NCBI GenBank assembly: GCA_012064385.1
Contig: QRDG01000530.1
Location: 186,001-250,000, forward strand
Direction of reading: 5' to 3'
DNA from: Puccinellia tenuiflora
Lineage: Eukaryota > Streptophyta > Magnoliopsida > Poales > Poaceae
DNA length: 64,000 bases
Below the pieces are notes generated by a model. The model was not told the DNA's origin. It was given only the letters and a program-made list of their open reading frames with translations, and made no database searches. Shown here in pieces: positions 50,198 to 61,342 of this stretch. Made by a program: the position numbers and the translations under genes. Within the stretch, counting starts at the first letter, position 1, and each line of letters opens with the position of its first letter.

Positions 50198-50209
50198 TGG
50201 TATCAGAGC
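50198..50209 (+). other. Primer binding site of internal copy 2
   Basis: TGGTATCAGAGC, the intact iMet complement. Confidence 0.88.
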
Positions 50210-51439
50210 CTAGATCTATTCATAGATGTTGGTGCGATTAGAACACAAGGAGTTGTGGGCGTTGATATCTTTGTTTCTACCTTCTCGCGTGTATTTCGTA
50301 TCTTGTTGGATGGTTGGATTGAAGCGGCCCGGACCAACTTTACTCGTCCACGCACGAGAGTCCGGTTCCACGATTGACATGCAACTTGTATTGCATAAGT
50401 GGCCGATGGGTGTCTGTTTCTCTAGCTATGGTGAGATGCGATCTGCAATGGAAGGCCTTTAAAAAGGATGAGTAAATAAGCAACTTATATATCATCGTTG
50501 TGGTTTTTGTGTAGAATAGAATGGTTCTATATCGTTGACCCAAGCCACGTAAAAAAATTGCATAAACAAAGTAGAGGACGTCTAACTTGTTTTTGCAGGG
50601 TTTGTGATGTGGTATGGCCAATGTGTGATTTGTGATAATGTATGCAATGATCATGTTTGTAATCTTTCACGACTTGCATGTCGATGAGTACGGCAACCGG
50701 CAGGAGCCATATGGTTTGTCTATTATTTTATGTGACCTGCGTGTCATTGAATCACCATGTAATTGCTTTACTTTATCGCTAAGAGTAGCAATAGTTGGTG
50801 ATGGCAACCATGGAGGAGGCGCCACAATGTCGGTGATGATGGAGATCATGCCGGTGCTTTGGAGATGGAGATCAAAGGCACAAGAAGAAAAGGCCATATC
50901 ATATCACAATTTTAAATTGCATGTGATGTTAATCCTTTTATGCACCTTATTGTTATGCTTAGATTTGATCGCGACGGTAGCATGATAAGGTGATCTCTCA
51001 TGTTAATATCAAGATAATAAAGTGTTCTCCCCTAGTATGCACCGTTGCAAAAGTTCTTCGTTTTGAAGCACCACGTGATGATCGGGTGTGATAGATTCTA
51101 CGTTCGCATACAACGGGTGTAAGCCAGATTTACACACGCGGAAATACTACGGTTTCCTTGACGAGCCTAACATGTACAGACATGGCCTCGGAACACAAGA
51201 ACCGAAAGGTTAAAAATGAGTCATATGGAAGATATGATCAACATGGTGATGTTCACCATTGAAGCTACATCATCTCACGTGATGATCGGTTGTGGTGTAG
51301 TGAATTTGGATCGTGTGTCACTAAACAACCAGAGAGATGTTAAGTTTAGTGGGAGTTCATGTAGTAATTTTGATTAAGATGAACTAAAATTATCATAAAC
51401 AAAAGTCCTAAGATGTCTTTGCAAAAATCCTTATAGATC

Positions 51440-52065
51440 ATGGCCGACTATGGTCGTCTTTTCATGGCCGAGGAGCTGCATCTAGATGGGTCAAACTTTA
51501 TCGAGTGGTACCTGCTTTTGTGTGAAGTCCTACACGCCAATGACTTGCTTGACGTGCTAGAAGAACCAATAGGAGATAAACCCAACGCTTCAGCAACTGA
51601 GGAAGAGCACATAGAATGGCTTCGCCAAGAAACCACTTACTTACAAGTTGAGTGGTTGATGTGCACCTGCATGAATTCTGACCTGAGTACTCAATTCGAA
51701 GACTTGCGTGCCAATGAGATTGTTGATGAGCTGAAAATAGGTTCATAGCACAAGTCAGAATTGAGAGGTTCAAGAATCTGAATGAGTTTCTTTCACTCAA
51801 GATGGAAGAAAACACTTGTTTGGAACAACACCTGAGGAAGATGCATGAGATTCATCACCGTCTAGTGCTTGTTTGGGACTGCTTGATGACGGATGAATTT
51901 GCGATAGATGGGGTGCTGCGTCCGCTTCCCCCCAGCTTCATGAATTATGTCAGGGACTATGTCATGGGAAGGGATTCGATCACTTTCTATGAGTTTGTGT
52001 CTCGGCTTCGTCATGTCAAAGTGGAACCTATAGCAGGAGAAGTTGTCAATGCAGAACGTATATAG
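51440..52065 (+). pseudogene. Degenerate copia gag, copy 2
   Basis: Frames 51440-51748 and 51802-52065 repeat those at 44989-45614, with one amino-acid change visible in the second frame (Tyr to Cys in LVLVWDYLM). The break between frames is the same. No pol follows. Confidence 0.72.
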
Positions 52066-54902
52066 TGATATACAAGTTGTAAATGTTTTATGTCCCGTTT
52101 ACACTTGTGGTGAGCTAAGTATTTGATACTTGTGCTGTTTTATGAAAACAGGGCCTGCCGTTTAGAAGTGCATAGAGGGACTGAGTGGATATCGCGGAAT
52201 GATGGCAATCAAGGAGTTGATGCTGGCGACATTCTACTTCTACATTTATCGTTTTATGATTAGAGGATTATAATGAGTTTTTGCAATCAAATTAAGTGTG
52301 ATCTTTAAATTAGCGTGTCTCGGTTTGTGATACGGTTATTCATGTTAAAGACAAGTGGTTGTTCTATTTTCATGAGTAATTCTTTTTGGTGATCAAGTTT
52401 CGATTACGAGATTATTGTCCTTAGTTTAATCTAAACGATGATTAGTTAAACATTTATAAAATATGTGACATACTAAAATATCCAAAACTTAATAATGACA
52501 ATTGTTTTAGTCGTGCTAAATATTGAATAAACATTTTGATGTTTTATCAATGCGCCTTATTGAAGGAGTATGACTAAAATGCCACCTTTTGGAAGAGTGT
52601 CAAGAGTTGCCGAAAATAAACACAAGTGTTGGTTGTATTTTTCAGCAAATGTTAAATGTCATTATTTAGTGTACTCCATCATAAAAGAAATGATTAAATA
52701 GGTGTATTTGTTCGAGTTATGATATTTGATGAGATCAAATAAAATTCTGGATTTTTAGGATATTAAGTTAACAAGAAAATTGAGTCTTTATGATTTGATC
52801 AAAAGAGACAAAATATTTGAGTTATATGTTAGTATGCGGACTTGTGAGAAGTGTTATCACAAATTACAGTGTTTAGAATATTTCAAAGGTGTTTGATATG
52901 TCCTAAGATATTGTAATCACACATTATTCGATATTGTTTGGTCTCAAAGAAGGGTTTTATTTCGGGGTTTAATAAATAGCATTTAGATTTATTTGATAAA
53001 CACTCTGTTTAGAAATAAGGATCTATTTAATGATTCGCATAAACAATTACATATGAGTTATGAGAAGTCGTGGTAATTATGAGATAATTAGAGACTATTG
53101 CGAATAATGTTGTAGTATATTCATAAGTGTGACTATGAATGTGATTCCACAATATGAGACTAAAAGGGGCAAACCAATTTGTTGGTTGTGCTAAGTATTT
53201 TAGTGGTTTATCGTAAAAAGGTTTCATTGTTAAAAGGGGTTGCTGGAATAAATCGAAAAGCTGAAACCTTGCTTGTTTATGTATCCAGTGGCACATATGT
53301 AAAGTGCTATGTTGGTTAAAACTTGACACATGAAGGAATTAATGATGGTGATCATTGAATTTCGGTTTAGCTTGTCTAAAGAAAATAGGATTCAAGAATA
53401 TAAAATTTTGTCAGGTTACAAAATAATAATCATGATTTACTTGTCATGTTTGAGAAACAAGACATACCTACGAAACTACAAAGAAGAAATAGAAGCCTTA
53501 AATACGAAAATGACTAAGAGTCATCCTATATTAAGGTTAAATCACAAAGTAATTGTTGCTTGATTTTGTGAAAGTGATGTTTCACATATTTATTCCTCAA
53601 AAGGGGTTTTGTAGAGAATAAATAAAACTTAAAGCTAGCAAAGTACTAGCATTTCGTATATGAGTTCTCGAATTTTAAAAGGTAAATTAAGAATTTTGGA
53701 CGTGTCCAAAATATCGAGAAAGTGCATAAGAAACTGAGTGGGATCTAATTATAATATGTGGTGACATATGTTAGAGCAGAAAACTATTTTCCATGATCAA
53801 AATATGTGGTGACATATGTTTGAGTGGGACCTAGTTAATCATGGTCAAATATAAGGATAACATATTTCTGAGTGGGAGCCAAAGTGGTTTCACAATTTAA
53901 TATGTGTATGGTGTATATTTTAGTGGGAGTTTACAACATCTTGTTTGTGTGAAATGGAGATTTCATAAATGTTGTAAATATTTCAGGAACCAAATGCATA
54001 ACTTGTGAAGTTAATTTGAATGTCAAATATCTATGGAGATAGATGCGTATTTTGTCGATAAATGAGTCAGGATGTTTAGCCTAAATTTTTTGAAGGAGTT
54101 CAAAATGGAACAAGTGGAGAAGTGTTCATTACTTGTTAAAGATAGGTGAAACATAAAGTTTATTTTTGATACAAAATAATGGTTGGAGGATATGTTAGTA
54201 TTCGCTGTGAATTGTTCATAGGTCTAAACATATAAGAACCATAATTTTGTAGTTGACGAAATGTGACCCAAGTTCTTGGTTAGAAGAACGTGTTAGAAAT
54301 GAGGAGTCATTTCAACATGGAGATGAGATAATTGAATCTAGAGATTGGTAGACTTGTTTGAAGTCATGACACCAAACTAGATTAGAAATCTCATAAAGGC
54401 AGAAGCGCAGCGAAAGCATGATCGGAAATATCGAAGTGATATGTATTGCACTGTCGATTTGTTGAGTCTACAACATATAGGAGTATATGATTAATTCAAG
54501 GATTAAAAGATATAATATTTTGGTTTGAGAAATTTTATTTCAAGATTGAGTGAGTTCCGGGTGCACATGCTATGTGAAAGTTCTTTTGACTGATCATACG
54601 TCATGTAGGCATAAAAGGGAAATGAAAGTCTCACTTTATAACCAAATATATTATATTCGTCATATGATGATGAGGTTTATCATGTGATGATATGAGGTTT
54701 ATCATGTGATGATAAAGTATTGTCAATTTAGGCGACATTAATATTTTGCAAAGAACATAAAGAACTGTGTAGTACAGAACACGGACAAAACCTCTTCCAC
54801 GAGCAAACATGATCAACACTGAGACTCCATGAGTGTTAGACACCATAAGTGTTGGATCGAAAAAATGCAACTAGATTATTGACTCTAGTGCAAGTGGGAG
54901 AC

Positions 54903-57900
54903 TGTTGGGAATATTCCCTAGAGGCAATAATAAAATGGTTTATTAGCATATTAATGTTTATGAAAATAGTTTATTATCCATGCTATAATTGTATTAATTG
55001 GAAACATAATACATGTGTGGAATATAAACAACCAGGTGTCCCTAGTAAGCCTCTATTAGACTAGTTCGTTAGTCAAGAGATGGTTAGAGTTTCCTAACCA
55101 TGGACTTTTTATAGTCACTTGATAACGGAGTCATATCATTAGGAGTAATGATGTGATGGACAATACCCGATAATAAAGAGTTGCAAATGATCGTGTCACT
55201 CAGTTTCATTGTCAACGCTTTTAGTATATGCCAAGTATAGTTTCCTTAGACCATGAGATTATGTCACTCCCGTTTACTGGAGGATTGCTTTATGGGCATC
55301 AAACGTCACTTCGTAACTGGGTGATTATAAAGGTGGCTTTCAGGTATCTCCGATGGTATTTGTTGGGTGACATGAATCAAGAGTGGGATTTGTCCTTCCT
55401 TGTGACGGAAAAGATATCTCTGGGCCCTCTCGGTAATATAGCATCAGAAAGGTTGCAACCATGTGATTAAGTGTTAATCACAGAGATCCTATATTATGGA
55501 CGAGTAAAGAGAACTTTCCAGGTAACGAGATGAAACTAGATATGGAGATATCGACGATCGAATCTCGGGCAAGTTAAATATCGGTGAGACAAAGGGAATT
55601 GTATATGAGATTAAGAATCTCCGGCATCGTGGTTCAATCAATAAGGAACTTCGTTGAATATGTAGGAGTCAATATGGGCATCCTGGTCCCGCTATTGATT
55701 ATTGATCGGATCATGTCTGCATATTCTCGAACCCGTAGGGTCACACACTTAAGGCTCCGATGTAGCTAGGGCTTGAGATATTTGATGGTGTGAATGAATA
55801 TTGATTTGGAGTCTCGGATGAGATCCTAGACATCACGAGGAGCTCCGGAAGAGTCCGGAGATAAAGTTTCATATAAGGAAAGTTGTTTCCAGGGTTTCGG
55901 AAAAGTTCGGGAAAATTCCGGCAGGGTACCAGAAGATTCTAGAAGGTTCCGGAAGGTTCCGGAGGGCCCCACCTTGGGGGCCACGAACCTAGAAGGCCCA
56001 CATGGACCGAGGGGAGGTGCAGCAACCCACTTGGGCTGGCCGCACCCTCTCCCTAGAGGCCCATGCGGCTGGCCCATGGGAGGCACCCAAAACCCTAGGG
56101 GGCTGACTTGGGGAACAAGTTCCCTCAAGCCGCCGGCCCTAGGGCTTGGAGGAGGGGCCAAGGCAGCCCCCCCAATGCCTATATAAAGAGGAGGGGAGGG
56201 CTGGGGCGTTGCACCCTGATACGTGTCAAACATATCTATAATTTTTGATCATGCCATGCTTGCTTCCTATCATTATTACATGTTTATGCTACATTATTAT
56301 ATCATTTCAAGGCATTTTATTGGACTAACCTATTGACAAGATGCCCAGTGCCAGTTCCCTGTTTTTGTGCTATTTTTATTGCAGAAAGTTACTTCTGGAA
56401 ATATTCTCGGAATTGGACGAAAATTTACAACGATTTTTATTGAAGAAATAAGGACCGGAGCCAGAAGGGCGACCCCGGGAGGGACCCACAGCCCTGGGGC
56501 GGGTCCCACCCGCGGGTGAGAAGGGGGCCGCGGCCGGGGGCCGCCCCTGCCCCTCGGGCACCCCCTCGGGTGCCTCCGACGCCTATAAAATCATCCCCGA
56601 CGCAAAAACCCTAACCCCCGAAGGATTTTCCCAAATACGATACAGAGCTCCACCGCCATCGCCGACAAGTTCCGGGGGTCAGATTGCCTGTTCCGGCACC
56701 CTGCTGGGACGGGGATTGGCCCCCGGAGCCATCTTCACCGCCACCGCTGCCTCCGGGATGAGTTGTGAGTAGTTCCCCCGCGGACTACGGGTTTGTAGCA
56801 GTAGCTAGATGGTACTCTCTCCCCCTTGTTGTTCAATACCATGTTCTCGTGAGCTGCCCTACATGATCGAGATCAATCCGATGTAATATGCGTTGTGTTT
56901 GTTGGGATCCGATGGATTGGCACGTTATGATCAGATTATTTATGTTTATGAATTGTTGTTGCTGCAATGTTGTTATGCTTAATGCCTGTCACTAGTGCAC
57001 GAGTGGCATGATCTTAGATTTGGGCGCGTTATGTTTGCATGAATATAATTGATGCTTAGATCGTATCTACAAGTTGTATGCACCTGTTATTAGTCCGGAA
57101 CCGGAGACCCCGAGTGACAGAAACGGGGACATCGATGGGAATGGTTAGTAACTTGAGGATTACATGTGTTCATTGTGTGTTAATGCTTTTCTCCGGTGTT
57201 CTATTAAAAGGAACACCTTAATTGCCATTTGTTCCTTAATTGGCCCGGCTGAAACCGGATGGCAGGACAAAAGATGTTGTGCGAATTCTCATTGCGAGTA
57301 GTTACAACTATATATGGAATACATGCCTACGTATGATTGATAAACTGAATGCTTTTGTCATAATTAATTAATTAGTGCAATTCTGTCAATTGCCCAACTG
57401 TAATTTGTTCACCCAATGCATGATTATTTGCTTAGGAGAGCCGCCACTAGTGAAACTATGAACCCCGGTCCATATTTCTCCATCATTGCTTTCGTGTTAC
57501 GGTTACTATTGTTCTCAAATCACTGTTGCTTTCACCTCTCTCGTGTTACTTGTGCTTCTCCAGGTGTGGCTGAATTGACAACTCAGCTGCGAAGACCTCT
57601 AAGTATTCTTTGGCTCCCCTACACTTGTGGGTCATCACACCCCATAACCTAGCCGCACCACCCCTCTCCTCCCTCCTCTCTCTCTCGTACACAGATTGGC
57701 GAAGCCCTGTCCGCGGGAAAACCTCCACCATCTCCACCACCACGCCGTCGTGCTGCTGGGATCTCATGAGCCACTTCTTCCTCGCTTGCGGGATCAAGGA
57801 GAACAAGTCTACATCGAGCCGTACGTGTGGATAACGCGGAGGCGCTGCTCGTGCGGTGCTCCATCGGATTGGATCGCGTGGATATTACATCTCCTCGCGA

Positions 57901-58087
57901 CTAGATGAGTCTAGTTGCGGGGATCGACAGACCAACCCCTGCATCGAAAAAAAGGCTTTGTTCGTTCTTCGAGGGTAAGAGATTGGATCTCATCTTCGCT
58001 ACCTTCGTCTAATAGATCTAGATCCATTGGGTTTCTTCTGCTTGTTACGTAGGAATTTTTTTTGTTTTCTATGCAACGAACCCTTCA
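54903..58087 (+). repeat. LTR 3 of the tandem copia array, interrupted by solo LTR E
   Basis: About 1759 bp of LTR once the 1426-bp insertion is removed. It ends CGAACCCTTCA and is followed by the TSD TTAAG. Confidence 0.9.
56212..57642 (+). mobile_element. Solo LTR E, related to element C, TSD CACCC
   Basis: A 1421-bp LTR (56217-57637) from TGATACGTGTCAAAC to TCATCA, with the 5-bp TSD CACCC at 56212-56216 and 57638-57642. Its start and TATA region (GCCTATAAAATC near 56582) match the LTRs of element C, but other parts are diverged. It sits inside LTR 3 of the copia array. Confidence 0.9.
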
Positions 58088-58917
58088 TTAAGCAGAGCAT
58101 GAGAAGGTATGCTCTCCTCTCTATTTGAAACTTAAATACTGAATTAAAAATTTGTGTATGGATTTCCTATTTACACTACTCATTTGGTAAAAAAATCCGC
58201 GGTGCGACATTTTTGCTGTAGTGTGCCCACCCTCTATTTTTTTCTGGACCCGCCACTGGGGTGTTGACAAGTACTTCCCGGAGGAGGAAGATGTTACACC
58301 CAGCACCGATGATGATGTTGGACATGGTATCGACGCTAACGACCAGGAAGCGTGGAAGAACTTGAGGCAGGAGCTAGTTGACGCAATGTGGGCTGCGAGA
58401 GGTGATACCAGGATCTGAGCAAAGAAGCTGGAGCAGTACCAGAAGAAGCAGAAGAGGAGGAAGAAGAAGATGGAGTTTGCCACCTTTCGGCAACTCCCCA
58501 CCTGAACCACCATTTTCTAGTAGCTAGGAGAACTTTGATGTCGTGATGAACTACCATTTGCTAGTAGCTAGGTGAACTTTTATGTCCTGACAAACTTCCA
58601 TTTGCTAGTAGCTAGTTCAAATATGGGTGCACTGATGAACAATCGTGGTGGTAATGTCACCACTAGTGAGAAGTGGTGAGTGGAAGTAGCTTTTTGTAGC
58701 AACCAAACACCATGCATTTGTAGCTGTGAAACTAACACAGCCCACCAAACAACGTGGCCTTTAAAATTTGCACCCAGCCAAACAGGCCTGACCAGAAAAT
58801 TGTTGGCAACCAAACGGACCGCACAACATGGCTCAGACCACGTTTTTTCAGGGCCAGGCCCGCCAGGGCCACGGAGACGGGAAGGCCAAAAAAAGGTCCG
58901 AGCAATCAAACGCGCCC

Positions 58918-59168
58918 TTGGGCTTTATTCCAACAAGAACCGTCGAAAGCTAGTTTTTGACGTGACCATTTTATCCTGAAATGCAACACACCGAAATGAA
59001 AATCCAGATTCTTACACAGGTCTCAAAGCGTACGTGTGGACAAGATAGGAGCAGTACCCACATATACGTGTAGAAAATCCGCCCTCCAGGACAAATCACG
59101 ACCAGACGAGGAATAACATGTTTGTACTGAAACACATAGGAACAGATAGAAATGTTGGAAAAAATAGC
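58918..59168. other. Unassigned segment between transposons
   Basis: No gene recognised. A short stretch CATGTTTGTACTGAA (59118-59132) resembles the nearby TSD of the retroposon. Confidence 0.3.
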
Positions 59169-60619
59169 ATGTTTGTACTGAACTGGCGAAATAGGCTTTC
59201 GCCCCGCTATATTAATATAGCAACCACCCGGTACAACTTTTGAAACCACTGCTGGGGCAAACAGCACAACCAAGCCCAAAAGGAAAGAAAGAGAAAAAGA
59301 AGAGAAAACAATGCCGACAGCGGCGGATCAACGAAAAAGAAGGCGACTCGCAACCGTTGCGTCCTCCGAAGAATTCCCACCACGAGCCTAGCACTCCGAA
59401 TCACTGCATACCAAGCAACACCTTCAAGAAGGAAAGCGACGATGACGACACTGCTGCCCGAACTGGTCCTAGGGTTTCCCCCGGTACGCTACAGGTAGTG
59501 GGGAAGAGGTACACCCGACGCCCTTTAGGAAGGATCAGTGATACTCGCGAGCGTCACCACGTCTGTGTCAAGATGACAGGGATATCTCCCGACCCCCAAA
59601 AAACCACAACTCTGGACAATCCGAAGCGCTCCATCCGTCTTGCCACCCACCATCATACGCCACCACGGAATTGAAGTCACCACCGTCGTATCACCATGGT
59701 GCTCGCTGCGCGAGGCCGACCGAACTGTGAAGAACCCGCCGTAAACAAGGAGCGGCAGTACCACATCCACGCGGGAGGGACCAACCTCCACCGTCATAGA
59801 CGGTATCCGACCGGACATGACAGGCAAGAGCACACCGTGCCACCATGGAACCAGAGGGCGGCAGCAGCACAACCACCTAGAGGGCATCCTCCACCGCCAG
59901 CGGCGGGTGCCGACCGGACGCGGCAGCAGAGACACACCAGGCCAGGTAAGCCCGGCCGGGCCCTGTTAGGCCCATGAAGTCTCCGCCGCCACGCTGCAAC
60001 ACGTAGGTCACCTCCGCCGCTACCCTCAGCGGCTCCAAAGGCCCGGCCGAACCCAGATGAGTCTGCGAAGCTCCTGCCCGCCATGCTGCAGCAGGTGCGG
60101 CGTCGTCGCCGCCACTCCCGTCACAAGCCTGGTTCGCTAGTTCAACCGGTGTAGCAGGGACGAACCACACCGGCCCTGACCCAGATCGGACCCAAAGGGC
60201 CCAGATCTGGCCCTGCAGGGCCTGGCCGATTGCCCCTGCCATGACCGCCACCAACGGCGGCGTTGCCGCCGCTCACACCACCCACAGCAGAGGAGCACCT
60301 CCGCCCCGGACCACCACCGCATGGGTGCACCGCTCAGCGCCGCGCCGCCCCGCGCTAGCACGCCACCGAGGGGGGAAAGGAAGAGGGCCGCCGCCGGCGC
60401 CGCCCGGGACTAGCCCCGGACGCATGCCGACGACGGCCGCAAAGAATAGGGGGAGGGGGAGCTCGCTGGAGGGAGGCGGCGACGGCGACCGGTCGCCCAC
60501 GCGGGGGGCGACACGGTCGCGAGACGAGACGAGGAGAGAGGAGAGAACATTATCCAACAAAAGAGTTGATATCCACAAATCGTGACGACGCCACTTACTC
60601 AGGATGTTTGTACTGAACT
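59169..60619 (-). mobile_element. LINE/SINE-like retroposon without reverse transcriptase, 16-bp TSD
   Basis: ATGTTTGTACTGAACT flanks at 59169-59184 and 60604-60619, so the inserted DNA is 59185-60603. On the minus strand the 5' part is very GC-rich with many open frames. The 3' end reads TATAGCGGGGCGAAAGCC, a tail type I associate with grass LINE-derived sequences. A long variable TSD indicates target-primed retroposition. No endonuclease or reverse transcriptase domain is seen, so it is a non-autonomous or internally deleted copy. Confidence 0.68.
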
Positions 60620-61342
60620 CACTGCTACTATGATGACTTCCAATTCCCAAGATAAGCCCGGAGAAAGAATTGAAGTTGCATGGTCTTATGAAACTGTAAA
60701 AAATGTATGCAAAGCTGTTTTATTGTGTTTTGATCACTAATCATATTCCAATTGATTTTTCTTATTTTATTGAGGGGATGTCTGACGTATAGAACTGATC
60801 CGTCAGGTTTCTTGATTTAAAATATGTATGTAAAAATGTGTTATTGTGCTTCAATCACTAATCATATTTCACTTGTTTTTTCTTTGACATGCATGTAAAG
60901 AAGAGGCTGAGGAATCGATTGTTCTAGCAGGCATCTCCAGGTATTTGTACTACAAAATGGAGTCCTAGTATTATGTAACAACATTTGTAAGTAGCAGCCA
61001 TTTGACCCGGATAGTACAGCTAACTGTACTGTTTAGTCTTTTAACAGTAAAAAGACACTTGGCATGGCAACAAACACTAATGTAACAATTATTTACTCAG
61101 AAATCAGAATACACAAATTTATTTTATTTCGACCACATGACTCAACAATTAACTGATCGGAAATTGCACTGACAATATTTTAACACAATACAAGTTGTAC
61201 CTCAAATGTTTTTTTGTATAATTCCGTAGCAACACGGGTTCTTTGATTTGACAAAATTCTGGTGTTTTTATACTTACTATGTCATCAGCACCAATTTCAT
61301 GTGATTTTGTTCTAAATTTTTGTCGTCGTGGTGAACAACAGA
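60620..61342. other. AT-rich unassigned segment
   Basis: Contains a degenerate direct repeat (about 60712-60762 and 60837-60887, sharing AATCACTAATCATATT). A short coding-looking stretch follows the TSD (SNSQDKPGERIEVAWSYETV near 60640-60700) but no gene model can be supported. Confidence 0.3.

Larger units (their letters stand above)
50197..54902 (+). other. Internal region, copy 2, of the tandem copia array
   Basis: 4706 bp, nearly identical to copy 1, with scattered single-base differences and at least one one-base indel. Only the gag remnants (51440-52065) are coding-like; the rest is AT-rich noncoding DNA. Confidence 0.88.
41985..58092 (+). mobile_element. Tandem copia-type LTR element: LTR-internal-LTR-internal-LTR, TSD TTAAG
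   Basis: Three LTRs (41990-43745, 48451-50196, 54903-58087) separate two nearly identical 4.7-kb internal regions. The whole array is bounded by one 5-bp TSD TTAAG (41985-41989 and 58088-58092). No TSD separates the units, so this is one insertion later duplicated internally. LTRs start TGTTGGGAATAT-CCCTAGAGG, like the BARE/Angela copia group, and end CGAACCCTTCA. tRNA-iMet primer sites follow LTRs 1 and 2. No pol is encoded. Confidence 0.93.
41526..58265. mobile_element. hAT-like non-autonomous element, 8-bp duplication GGGGTGTT
   Basis: The left end CAGGGGCGGACATAGAGGGT starts at 41534. The right end reads, reverse-complemented, CAGTGGCGGGTCCAG, followed after an A-rich stretch by ATAGAGGGTGGGC. 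GGGGTGTT flanks at 41526-41533 and 58258-58265. If the final G of a CTG end is counted inside the element, the TSD is 7 bp. About 621 bp belong to this element itself (41534-41989 and 58093-58257), without transposase. Confidence 0.72.
40560..58418 (+). pseudogene. PIF/Harbinger transposase (HARBI1/ALP1-like), split by a 16.7-kb insertion
   Basis: Exon 1 (about 40560-40930) carries the DUF8040-like N-terminal region (NMLRMGRAPFCKLVETFRSR, then VVGHNQRFRVIH). A GT-AG intron at 40931-41015 follows. Exon 2 carries the DDE_Tnp_4 nuclease: GAIDGTH with the first Asp and YFGDAGYA with the second. The reading frame breaks three times: a frameshift near 40712, a one-base loss near 41403 right at the third acidic residue, and a TGA at 41513-41515. 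At 41533 a hAT-like element interrupts it. Coding resumes at 58266 in the same phase (DKYFPEEEDV through DAMWAARGDTRI) and ends at a TGA at 58416-58418. The family encodes a DDE transposase, and domesticated members exist. This copy is dead. Confidence 0.88.
39894..58917 (+). mobile_element. Harbinger-like DNA transposon remnant (outer shell of a nest)
   Basis: Contains a PIF/Harbinger transposase pseudogene. Candidate inverted ends are GGGCCGTTTGGTAGCT at 39894 and, reverse-complemented, GGGCGCGTTTGATTGCT at 58917. No TTA/TAA duplication is visible, so these ends are tentative. Without the inserted hAT-like element and its contents it would be about 2.3 kb. Confidence 0.5.

Noticed and set aside
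59525..60650. Several frames of 90-136 codons on both strands
   Set aside because: GC-rich retroposon body; low-complexity Pro/Arg/Ala peptides without motifs.
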